A program made the position numbers and the translations under genes. Below the pieces are notes generated by a model. The model worked only from the letters and a program-made list of their open reading frames with translations. It was not told where the DNA came from and made no database searches. A stretch of DNA of 11,273 nt from assembly GCA_027596195.1 (NCBI GenBank), contig JADGJG010000892.1, positions 1-11,273 of the forward strand. The letters are read 5' to 3'. The DNA is from Podochytrium sp. JEL0797. Taxonomy: Eukaryota > Chytridiomycota > Chytridiomycetes > Chytridiales > Chytriomycetaceae. The stretch's first letter is position 1, and every line of letters begins with the position of its first letter. Positions 1 to 8,560 of the stretch are shown piece by piece.

Positions 1-38
1 TAATCCTCTTTTGTGTGTGAATAACAAATGTCCACCCA

Positions 39-866
39 GCTTATCACATCAAACCCGTCCGGGCAATCCCAGATGCCTTGCTGCTCACCGTATGGAAACA
101 AATGATCGCCGCTGTTGCTCACTCGCATGTCAATGGAATCGTCCACCGCGATATCAAACCCGCCAATTTTGTCCTTTTGGACAACGGGTCAATCGCGTGG
201 ATTGATTTTTGGGTTCGCGACTCCACATACGAGGTCGTTTCAGTTGGCCACAGGGACCGCTGCGTGCTTGCCGCATGAATGGCAAATATGCGGACCAGAG
301 TGAGAGTTCGCACGTAATGACACACAAAAAAATGGATGTCTGGGACTTGTGTGTTTGCTTGATGCATTTTGCCAGCGGCGGCTTGTATTTTTGGACTGAT
401 GAGGCTAGTTTTTCGGATGCCGGGCTTTGACAGTTATTTTTATTTTATTTTTTTTCTTCCAGCCACACTAATTGTTATAAAACAGCCAATAACCATCGTA
501 TTCTTCAAGAAATCTGTGGCTTGTCTGCGCTTGCTGAGGCTATGGTCAACCAAGGCATGGCCATTGACCTGATAAAAAGATGAGTTCCTGTGCCTCCGCA
601 CTTCTCGAAATGGTCAACCACTTACCAAAACTTCGTTTCACCAGTAGTCAGCATATTCAAACTAGCCCAAAGACCTTGCTTCCGCGATTCGCGAGCTGGA
701 GGGGCTGCAACAGTCTCAGTTGGAGCAAAAAACCGATTTCAAGCCTCAATCGACTGAGAAGGGGATTATTCGAAAACAAATTGGAGGCAAGTTGAAGAGG
801 CCCTTGCGTGTCGAGAAGGCGAAAAACGTCGAGTTGGAAGCCATAACAACGGAGAAGTTTCTCTAG
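39..866 (+). pseudogene. Decayed Ser/Thr protein kinase
   Basis: A kinase domain can be followed through several reading frames. The catalytic loop HRDIKPANF lies at about 141-167 in one frame, followed by W-I-D-F. An extra T in the T-run near 207-211 moves the DFG motif, and GFATPH continues in the next frame through a GT..LPHE segment that looks like the APE region (about 211-275). The subdomain IX-like stretch MDVWDLC is in the third frame at about 332-352. Residual C-lobe-like reading (EICGLSALAEAM, DLIKR) and a charged, possibly coiled-coil tail ending at TAG 864-866 lie downstream, again in different frames. The order is right for a protein kinase, and HGIVH..KPANF-type loops are typical of Mps1/TTK-like and related kinases, but the subfamily is not proven. 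At least two frameshifts and no intact frame make this a pseudogene, or a badly sequenced gene. The N-lobe would lie left of the window. Confidence 0.62.
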
Positions 867-910
867 TGAGATGTCTCAAAAGGAAAAAATTCGACCGACA
901 TCCCAGACGG

Positions 911-1114
911 CGGCGGGGGTGCGGGTTGGGTGCGGGTCAAGATGTTGGGGTTGGCGCATGGGGTTTGCGTCTGTTGTCAGAATATCGCGTTAACGTTGAT
1001 TCCGGGGGGGGGGTGGCGTGGATTTTGGTGAGAATGGTGCAGATGTTGGTGCAGACGTTTTTTTTGGTAGTGATGGAATGAGGCAAAATAAACATACACA
1101 TACACAATGCAATA
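911..1114 (+). pseudogene. Orphan decayed copy of the last MFSD1-like exon
   Basis: This stretch aligns with the reverse complement of about 6801-7045, the 3' end of the MFSD1-like gene. Both read KMLGLA.GVCVCCQNIALTL followed by VAWILV. Over the 60 bases starting at 944 I count 8 mismatches against 7020-6961. The copy has ten G at 1004-1013 where the gene has an eight-base G/T run, a net 2-base insertion that breaks the frame. It then lacks roughly 70 bases before the two rejoin at TGGAATGAGGCAA, a 13-base exact match spanning the end of the coding region. The match continues into the 3' flank as far as ATGCAATA. No other exon of the transporter is visible nearby, so this is a fragment and not a gene. 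Confidence 0.8.
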
Positions 1115-1199
1115 TTTTTTGGAATCGAAAAAAAATCAGTTATAAAAAGCAAAAAAAAAAAGAATCAATTCCCAATCTCTTGAACATGTCCCACAAACT

Positions 1200-2490
1200 T
1201 CAATCGATGCTCAACGTTCTTCCGAGGGCTTCCAGGCGCTGTTCCAAGGAACTAACCGCATTCATGCCTATAAAAATAGATGCGCGTGAAAAAATTTGCC
1301 AGATGTGTCAGCTAACACGAAAAAACTCAATACCAACCTTGCACCACTTCCGCACGTCCCTTATCAAACCCCTCCCGAATCTTGGCAACCGCAAGCACGA
1401 GCTCTTGAGCGACTTGCTGAGCCTCAGCACGTAGGATCGTCATGGGGCTTTCATGAAAGTTCGCGTTTTCATCTGCAGAGTCTGGGAACACGAGTTGCAG
1501 CTTGAGCGACTCGTTTTCAGACTGGAGTTGTGCCACGAGAGCATTCATGCGATCAAATTCTTGGTTCATGAAGAGCGTGTGGTGGTGGGTGTCGTCGTGG
1601 GTGGTGGGGTGGGAGTGGGCTTGTTGGGTCGCGGGTTCATGAACTCTCGAGAGTGGCTCCTGGAACGCATCTTGTTGGTCAAACTCTTGGTCCTGCATCT
1701 CCTTGAACTGGTGCTCATCTCGTTGCAGCAAAGAAGGCTCGTCACGAATCAGATCGCCTTCTGTGGCAAACATGTGGGGATCGATGCGGAATTCGCACCC
1801 GGTGCCAACTTCCTCACTGATGGCACTTGTAAAGCCCTCAATCAAAACGACATCTTCTTCTTCCCCATCGCACACAGAAACACGCATCGAGGGATCCAAA
1901 GGAAACAACTGCTCCGTCGAGCATGACTTCGCGTCGGATTCCGTGCGCTTGCGTTTACCGGGCTTCGAGTCCAATAGAGTCTCGGAGACAATGGATTCGC
2001 GCTCAGACCAGACAGAAGTGGCGGGAGATGCGGGTTCCACGCGGATGTTGATTTGCATGGTGCGAGGCGTTCGGAATGGGATATTGAAGCTGTGTTGCTG
2101 GGTCTCTCGTTGATGCTCTTGGTTTGGACAGAAAGGGTCTTCAGAGATCGAGATGCCCGAGTCGCTGGGTTCTCCGTGGTCGCTGGTGCTGCGGGGGGTG
2201 CTTGGGTGCTGGGCGCTGGAATCGGCGGGTGGGAGGGCGGAGGATACGTCTCTGGATGATCCAGAGCCATGCGAGTCTCTGGGGGTGTCGGGGAAGGCGT
2301 GGGTTGCGGTGTTTCTCGGGTTCGTGGTAGGGGAGATTGGTGGGGCCTGGCGACTCTGATTCCATTGCGGAGAGGGGCTACGCGTGGCGGGGAAATACTG
2401 CGGATGGAGGGGGGGTTCGCGCGAGTAGTAGTAGTGGTGGTGGTGATGGGTGTGGGTATGGCGGGTGTGCGAGGTGGTCTGGGAGGCCAT
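1200..2490 (-). CDS. Unrecognised low-complexity coiled-coil protein
   Basis: Spliced gene of 406 residues: exon 1 2490-1338, intron 1337-1268 (70 bp, GTTGGT..TATAG), exon 2 1267-1200 ending TGA. The ATG at 2490 has a good context (AAAAATGGCC). Longer frames upstream need non-ATG starts. I accept the splice because it replaces an immediate stop with 22 codons that continue the helix (SSLEQRLEALGRTL). Residues 8-22 form a His/Tyr tract (H15-19, Y20-22). Residues 25-110 are Pro/Ser/Thr-rich. A basic PGKRKR at 177-182 could be a nuclear localisation signal. DSGISIS at 110-116 resembles a variant DSG phosphodegron. Residues 314-331 (DRMNALVAQLQSENESLK) and 350-403 look like coiled coil with leucine spacing, but no bZIP basic region precedes them. 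I do not recognise a family. A nuclear or regulatory role is only a guess. Confidence 0.72.
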
Positions 2491-2811
2491 TTTTTTGGCG
2501 TTCGTTTTCGGACATCGCGTTTTTCGTGTCGGGTGCGTGAGGTGACGACCTCTTGCCGACACCCTTGCCTAGCGCGCACTCTTTTGCGAAACACTAAACA
2601 CCAGAAATAAACAACTCATTCAGAGATTACATTTATTTTTACTTTTCGATGCATGCTACTTTGCATTGCAAATGGATGCACACATTCGATAGAATAACTT
2701 CCTTATTAATCACGCACAGCAAGAGGCAAGTGAGGGTGCAAGGGATGCAGATGCAGTATTTATTTTTTTTTTGTTTTTTTTTCTCGAGGCAAAAACAAAA
2801 AACAACTTTAA
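2491..2811. promoter_or_regulatory. Divergent promoter region
   Basis: This 321-bp spacer separates the coiled-coil gene (-) from Mtr4 (+), so it must hold both promoters and 5' leaders. Next to the minus-strand gene lies a nested inverted repeat: outer arms GTGTCGG 2526-2532 and CCGACAC 2556-2562, inner arms GAGGT 2539-2543 and ACCTC 2548-2552. A second palindrome, TTTGCA-T-TGCAAA, lies at 2660-2672. The Mtr4 side is T-rich and then A-rich just before the ATG at 2812 (CTTTAAATG). I see no clear TATA box for either gene. A 45-codon ATG frame (2515-2378, -) starts 25 bases before the minus-strand start and overlaps it out of frame. Confidence 0.5.
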
Positions 2812-5800
2812 ATGTTTGGCAGCACGTCTTCGCACGGCGCGCTGTTTGATGGCTTTGGAAGCGACGACAGCGACGTTGAGCAGCCGGCACGGCCTGTGCT
2901 TGCGCAGCCGCGCAAGCGCACGGAAAGCGCGGCGTCGCCCGCCGCCGCCGAGAAGCCGCCTGCGCCAAAACGCGCCAAAGTGTCTGCGCTGCTGCGCGTG
3001 TCCGAAACCACCGAGCAAGACGTCGCAAAGGACTTCACCGTCTCGACTCAGTCGCTGACGGATGCGCCCTCTGCCGCCACAGAGCAGAAGGAGACCACCA
3101 AGCTCAACATCACCCACTCCGTGCGCCACCAGGTTGCCATTCCCCTGGGCTACGACTACGTGCCCCTGTCGGAGCACAAGGCTCCCGAGGTGCCTGCCCG
3201 CACGTATCCCTTCGTGCTCGATCCCTTCCAGCAGACTGCAATCAGCGCTATCCAGCGCAACGAGAGCGTGCTGGTCTCGGCACACACATCCGCGGGAAAG
3301 ACCGTCGTGGCAGAGTATGCCATTGCACAGAGTCTGCGCGAGAAGCAGCGTGTCATCTACACGAGTCCCATCAAGGTGCGTTGTTTGTTTGGCAAAAAGT
3401 CGCGTTTCGGCACCAACCCCAAAAAAAAAACAAAAATTGACTTTTTGAATAGGCCCTGTCGAACCAAAAGTACCGTGAGCTTCTGCAAGAGTTTGGCGAT
3501 GTGGGTCTCATGACGGGTGATGTGACCATCAGTCCGAACGCCTCCTGTCTCGTCATGACCACCGAAATTCTGCGGTCCATGCTGTACCGCGGCTCCGAAA
3601 TGATGCGTGAAGTCGGATGGGTTATTTTTGACGAAGTCCATTACATGCGTGAAAAGAGTTGAGTTTTTTGTGTTTTGTTTGTGCGCGTGTGCGATGCCAC
3701 CAGCCTGTTTTCGTTTTCTGACTCTTTCATCACACAACACAGCCCGTGGTGTCGTCTGGGAAGAAACCCTCATCCTCCTCCCCCACAAAGTCCACCACGT
3801 CTTCCTCTCCGCCACCATCCCCAACGCCATGCAATTTGCGCAATGGATCGTGACGCTCCACAAACAACCGTGTCACGTTGTATACACGGATTACCGTCCG
3901 ACTCCGCTGCAGCACTACCTGTTCCCTGCGGGCGGCGAAGGCATCCATTTGGTTGTCGATGAAAAGAGTCAGTTCCGCGAGGATAACTTTCAGAGGGCGA
4001 TTGGTGGGTTGGGGGTTTCGGAGGATCCGACGGCGGTTAGGAAGAAGGGGGCGAAGGGTGGAAAGAAGGATATGAGCAAAGGTATGTTTGTTTTTTTGAG
4101 CGATGGGGGTGGTTATGAAGGGTCGTTTTTTTGGCTGAGTTTCGCAGTCGTCTGATTCGAAACCGAACCCTCTGCACTTACAAATCAACTCACACATCAA
4201 ATCACTCACACCAAAAATCACCCCCCCCCCAGGCCCTTCTGACCTCTTCAAAATCATCCGCATGATCATGCTCAAAAACTACCACCCCGTCATCGTGTTC
4301 GCCTTCTCGAAACGCGAATGCGAGTCAAACGCCCTCCAACTCTCCAAAATGGATTTCAACCTCGAAGCCGAACGCGACATGGTCTCGTCCGTATTCTCGA
4401 ACGCGATCCAATCCCTGAACGAAGACGACCGCTCTCTCCCACAAATCGAACACATTCTCCCCCTCCTGCGTCGCGGGATCGGTGTTCACCATTCAGGGTT
4501 GTTGCCGATTCTGAAGGAGGTGATTGAGATTTTGTTTCAGGAGGGACTGTTGAAGGTGTTGTTTGCGACCGAGACTTTTTCGATTGGGTTGAATATGCCG
4601 GCCAAGACGGTTGTGTTTACGGCGGTCAAGAAGTGGGACGGGAAAGAAAACCGTTGGTTATCTGGTGGAGAGTATATCCAAATGTCTGGCCGAGCTGGTC
4701 GTCGTGGATTGGATGACCGTGGAATCGTGATTCTCATGATTGATGAGAAGATTGAGCCTGAGGTGGCGAAGGGCATGTTGAAGGGACAATCGGATCGACT
4801 CGATTCGGCTTTCCATTTGACATACAACATGATTTTGAATCTGATGCGGATTGAGGGGATTGCGCCCGAGTTTATGTTGGAGCATTCGTTTTATCAGTTT
4901 CAGAATATGACCAAGTTGCCCGAGTTGCAGAAGGGTGAGTTTTTTGTTTTGTTTTTTGTTTTGAGATTTTTACTGACGACTTCATTCACACTACATACAC
5001 AGCCTTGGAAATTTACGAAACGCGTCTCGAAAACATGACCCTCGACCACGAACCTGACCTCGAAGAATACCACGCGCTCCGTCAACACCTCGACACGTTG
5101 CGTCAAGACGAACGCGACGTTGTGAACCACGAGACGTACATCCTCCCCTTCCTGAACCCAGGCCGACTCGTGCGCGTTCGTTTGCCAGCCCCCGTGAATG
5201 CGGTGCAGGACGGAGAAGTGGCGCAACAGGCCAAGGAGATGGATTTCGGGTGGGGTGTGATTGTGAATTTCCAAAAGGCTGTGAAACAGAGCAAAGATGT
5301 GACACTTCACGGAGAGATGAAGTACATTGTGGATGTGTTGCTCCTCTGTGCGGATGGGACCGAAAAGAACGGGCTCGCGCCTGTTCCGTGTGGTGAAGGG
5401 GAGACGGGGGAGATGGTGGTTGTTCCGTGTGCGCTTTCTGCGTTGGATGGGGTGAGTGCTGTGCGTGTGAATTTGCCCAAGGAGGTGAAAAGTGGGGAGT
5501 CGAGGGCCATGATGAGGAAGACTGTGAAGGAGGTGGAGAGGCGGTTGGAGGGGAAGGTTCCGCGGTTGGATCCGGTGGAGGATATGGGGATTCGGGATGA
5601 CAAGTTTAAAAAGTTGTTGAGGGTATGTCTTTTTTTTTGGTGTGTGTGTGTGTGTGCTGATTCTCATTTTTTCCTTAGAAAATTGAAACTCTCGACGCCA
5701 AACTCAAAGCCTCCCCCCTCCACACGAACCCCGACCTCCCCTCCCTCTACGCCTCATACCTCCTCAAAGTCGACGTCTCCCTCAAAATCAAAGCAACCAA

Positions 5801-6551
5801 AAAGCAAATGAAGGACACGGAATCGATCCTTCAACTCGATGAACTCAAATGCCGACGACGCGTGCTCCGACGGTTGGGGTACACATCCGCCAACGATGTG
5901 ATTGAAATGAAGGGGCGGGTCGCGTGTGAAGTGAGCGTGGGAGATGAATTGCTGTTGACGGAGATGATGCTTGCGGGTGTGTTTGGGGATTTGTCGGTAG
6001 AGCAGTGTGTTGCTTTGTTGAGTTGTTTTTGCTTTGGAGAAGTGGTAATGTCTTTTTTTTGTGAGTGAGGGTGTGAGGGGGAGTGCGTGGCTAATCATTT
6101 GGGTTTCACAGAACGACAAGGCCGGCAAACTCCCCGAAGAGCTCGACGCGCCCCTCAAAATCCTACACCAACACGCGCGCAAAATTGCCCAAGTCTCAAT
6201 TGAATCGAAACTCGTTCTCGACGAGGAAGAATACTTGGCCACGTTCCGCCCTGAACTCATGGAAGTCGTGTTTGCATGGTGCAAAGGAGCCAAGTTTAGC
6301 GCGATTTGCAAAATGACGGATGTGTTTGAGGGGAGTATTATCCGCACGTTCCGGATGTTGGAGGAGTTGTTGAGGCAGATGGGGAATGCGGCCAAGAGTA
6401 TTGGGAATACGGAGTTGGAGATTAAGTTTGCGGATGGGATTACCAAGATTAAGAGGGATATTGTGTTTGCGTCGAGTTTGTGAGTTTATTTTTTTTCGAT
6501 TTTAGTGTGTGTTTTTGGCTAATTTTTTTTCTTTCTTTCAGGTATTTGTGA
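2812..6551 (+). CDS. MTR4: Mtr4, exosome-associated Ski2-like RNA helicase
   Basis: Complete eight-exon gene, 1057 residues, close to yeast and human Mtr4. Exons: 2812-3375, 3453-3657, 3743-4081, 4233-4934, 5003-5622, 5679-6044, 6112-6479, 6542-6551. Mtr4 unwinds RNA 3' to 5' for the nuclear exosome, alone or in TRAMP-type complexes. Seen here: an N-terminal LFDGF motif (11-15) like that of yeast Mtr4, a basic PKRAKV (52-57), Walker A AHTSAGKT (157-164), DEVH box (248-251), SAT (279-281), motif [12 protein letters not shown] (519-528), an arch with a KOW-type FGWGVIVNF (685-693), then the helical C-terminal domain ending SLYL. The arch with KOW core and the conserved C-terminus separate it from Brr2, and the arch sequence fits Mtr4 better than Ski2. 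All junctions keep frame. Intron 2 uses GTTGAG and intron 3 has ten C before AG. Function is by homology and very likely. Confidence 0.97.
6542..6551 (+). other. MTR4: 10-nt terminal exon of Mtr4
   Basis: Without splicing, exon 7 would stop with TGA at 6481-6483, giving ..FASSL. A canonical donor GTGAGT at 6480 and an acceptor TTTCAG ending at 6541 remove 62 bases and join TT to G-TAT-TTG-TGA. This adds Tyr-Leu and gives the SLYL C-terminus shared by yeast and human Mtr4. The exact recovery of a conserved end supports the exon despite its size. Both forms differ by only two residues, so intron retention would give a nearly full protein. Confidence 0.85.
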
Positions 6552-6827
6552 TTCTTGGCCTTGTGCGTGTATTCTTCTAGTTTTAGTTTTTTATTTTATG
6601 TTGGGAGGGAATAAGAAAATATGGATCGTGTTTCTACTTCCTTTTTTTATTGGCATTTTCTCACCGAAGTCGTCACAAAAGCGTACCCCCACGGTCCCAC
6701 CCTCATCAAACTGCAAAATCTTGCACAGTGGCATAGTCTCCATGGCACCCCCCCTCACGTACAATAAATCTCACAATGGCGTGAAGAGGAAAAAAAAAAC
6801 TTTATTGCATTTCGTGTGTTTATATTA
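6552..6827. other. Convergent 3' intergenic region
   Basis: The region between the stop codons of Mtr4 (+) and the MFSD1-like gene (-). It is T-rich after Mtr4 and carries an AATAAA on the plus strand at 6763-6768 that could end the Mtr4 transcript. Its right end has AATAAA on the minus strand for the transporter. One 50-codon ATG frame on the minus strand (6743-6591) is present, without recognisable similarity. I see no other gene. Confidence 0.5.
6801..6806 (-). terminator. Poly(A) signal of the MFSD1-like gene
   Basis: AATAAA on the minus strand, 22 bases after the TAA stop of the transporter and followed by a run of T on that strand. Position and sequence fit a cleavage and polyadenylation signal. 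The context ATGCAATA is also kept in the orphan copy at 1107-1114. Confidence 0.6.
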
Positions 6828-8353
6828 TTATTCTATTGCCTCATTCCACCACAACCACCCCGCCCCCACAGCCCCAACCGCACACAACCCCGCAAAAAAC
6901 ATCTGCACGACCACCCACCTCCCCTCACCCTCCCCCACCAAAATCCACGCCACCCCCACCGGAATCAGCGTCAACGCAATATTCTGACAACAAACACAAA
7001 CACCATACGCCAGCCCCAACATCTTCACCGCACCCGCCAACCGCGTCTCTTCCCGTTTCACAACATGACTCAAGAACGGGTACGTCAACGTGAGGTTGAT
7101 GGAAGCCACGAGTCCCATCACCATAAACGGGATCGTTGGAGAAACGGACGAGAACCCGAGCGTGAGGTGCACGCAAGTCACGGTGAGCATGCTCACAAAT
7201 TCGATTAGGAATCCCGTCGAGTTGGCCGTGAGGAGAGATCCACAGACGGTGAGGAGGGATGTGGATGAAATCATCGGTATGCTTTGGTGGTGGTGTTTGT
7301 GTGTGGGGGGGTTGAATTCGCGTTTTAACCAACACATCCAAGAACCCCATAACGCACAAAAAACAACACAACATACCTCATCGCGAACCCCGCCGTCACT
7401 GTATCACCCGGATACCATTTCGACATCAGAAAATCGAGCGCCGTGTTGTTGAAACAATAATACGGCCCACAAAACATGGAAAATGTGACGCAACAGACCC
7501 AGAACGAAAAGGGTAGCTGCAATATCGTGGCTGGCACGGGTTCGGATATATTCGTAACCTCGAGCGGATCACATTGCGTGTCGACGATTTCGTCGCGAGG
7601 GGTGTGGAGTAATGCGGTTGATTCGGTTATTATTGACATGCGCGGGGACATGTTGGCGGTGAGATTGTAGAGTAGAATGGAAGCTGAAAATGACATGAGG
7701 CAAGCGAAAGTGGCTGCAAAGAGAGCAACTTCAATGCCGAAATAATGATCCAGAAGAGGCGAAATCAACGCGTTCGCGATGGACCCGAGTTTCGAGAATA
7801 ACGCATCTGCCAAACAGTCGAGTCAATAAAGAATGATCGCTGGGAGGTTTCGGGAATCACTGATTCGAAGAAAACGCAACTCATGGATGTGGCAAACAAA
7901 AGGGCTGGACCATCAAAACACGCAGCCATCAAGACGGCCTGGGCAACGTTGCAGCTTTCGCCTCCAATCCCAAAGATCAAACGACCCTGTTGGTTTCAAT
8001 TGAATCAGCATGTCTGTCGTGTTATCACCGAATTATCGCACCGCGAGGGCCAAACTCATGTTCCCTCGCGCCAACCCAATGTTGACCATGACCTGTCCCA
8101 GAGCATTCATCGTGCAACACACCAACAGCATCCTCCTGCTCCCAAAATTATCCGTTAGCTTGCCCCCAAACAGCGGCAGGATCGTGTTTGGCAGACTGTA
8201 AACCGTGTAAAGCAGACTCAGGAAGATCTGCCATTCGGCGTATCCCACGCCAAGATATCGCTGTAGCTGAACGTTGAGAGAGGCCGGTGAATCGTAGGCA
8301 AAGTAATTGCCAAACTGGAGAGCGCAAACGAGGAAAAGGAGGGATCCCTTCAT
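6828..8353 (-). CDS. MFSD1-like major facilitator transporter
   Basis: Four-exon gene of 433 residues: exons 8353-8042, 7986-7881, 7806-7377, 7281-6828; introns of 55, 74 and 95 bp. The chosen splices restore one frame and family motifs. LQFGNYFAYDSPASL (12-26) closely resembles the first-helix region of MFSD1, and GRLIFGIGGES (105-115), built across intron 1, matches the MFSD1 signature FGIGGES. SIP-MISS (283-289), across intron 3, begins the second half. Many hydrophobic helices are visible, consistent with a 12-span MFS protein, and the protein ends in a long hydrophobic G/V-rich region. Animal MFSD1 is a lysosomal carrier reported to move dipeptides. A vacuolar or endosomal solute carrier is a reasonable inference here, but the substrate is unknown. 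Intron 2 has an unusual GTTGCG donor. A decayed copy of the last exon lies at 911-1114. Confidence 0.85.
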
Positions 8354-8560
8354 TTTCGGGAATTTCCGGGTGGCAATTTTTCGCGTTCCGAGTTATTCTG
8401 AAAACTGAGACGAAAAAGTTTCGTGAATGTAGTTAGATATTTATTATTATAAGGTTGTTTTTTATTAAAATGAAATAGAAAAAAATTAGGAAAAGAAAAA
8501 GAAGAAGTTTACTTAGCAACCAACGTTTAATCTAAAATCCAGCAACTCCAGGTTGCGTGA
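8354..8560 (-). promoter_or_regulatory. Transporter promoter and upstream gene's 3' region
   Basis: This 207-bp spacer lies between two genes on the same strand, so it holds the 3' UTR of the secreted protein and the promoter of the transporter. An inverted repeat ACGAAA-AAG-TTTCGT lies at 8410-8424, 57-71 bases upstream of the transporter ATG, and could be a dimer-binding site. A 12-base direct repeat (AGCAACCAACGT) lies at 8515-8526 and 8563-8574. The second copy spans the end of the secreted-protein coding region. Confidence 0.4.
8461..8466 (-). terminator. Candidate poly(A) signal of the secreted gene
   Basis: AATAAA on the minus strand about 95 bases after the TGA stop of the EXORDIUM-like gene. 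Another AATAAA lies at 8440-8445. Either could serve. The call rests on sequence and position only. Confidence 0.45.

Noticed and set aside
1018..1434. 138-codon plus-strand frame
   Set aside because: It crosses the orphan transporter fragment, a poly-A stretch and the antisense of the coiled-coil gene with no consistent protein character.
1842..2594. 250-codon minus-strand open frame overlapping the coiled-coil gene
   Set aside because: It begins with GTG and not ATG, has a Pro/Arg-biased composition typical of a shifted frame of GC-rich DNA, and competes with a frame that has a good ATG and a supported splice.
4082..4232. Alternative acceptor TTTCGCAG near 4149 within Mtr4 intron 3
   Set aside because: Joining there gives a stop within three codons, whereas the acceptor at 4232 continues the conserved helicase sequence.
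4900..5667. 255-codon minus-strand frame opposite Mtr4 exon 5
   Set aside because: It is antisense to a strongly conserved helicase exon. The openness is explained by skewed synonymous codons in that exon.
8358..8370. GGGAATTTCC, an exact match to the animal kappa-B consensus
   Set aside because: Fungi lack NF-kappaB proteins, and one 10-base match near a promoter is not evidence of function.
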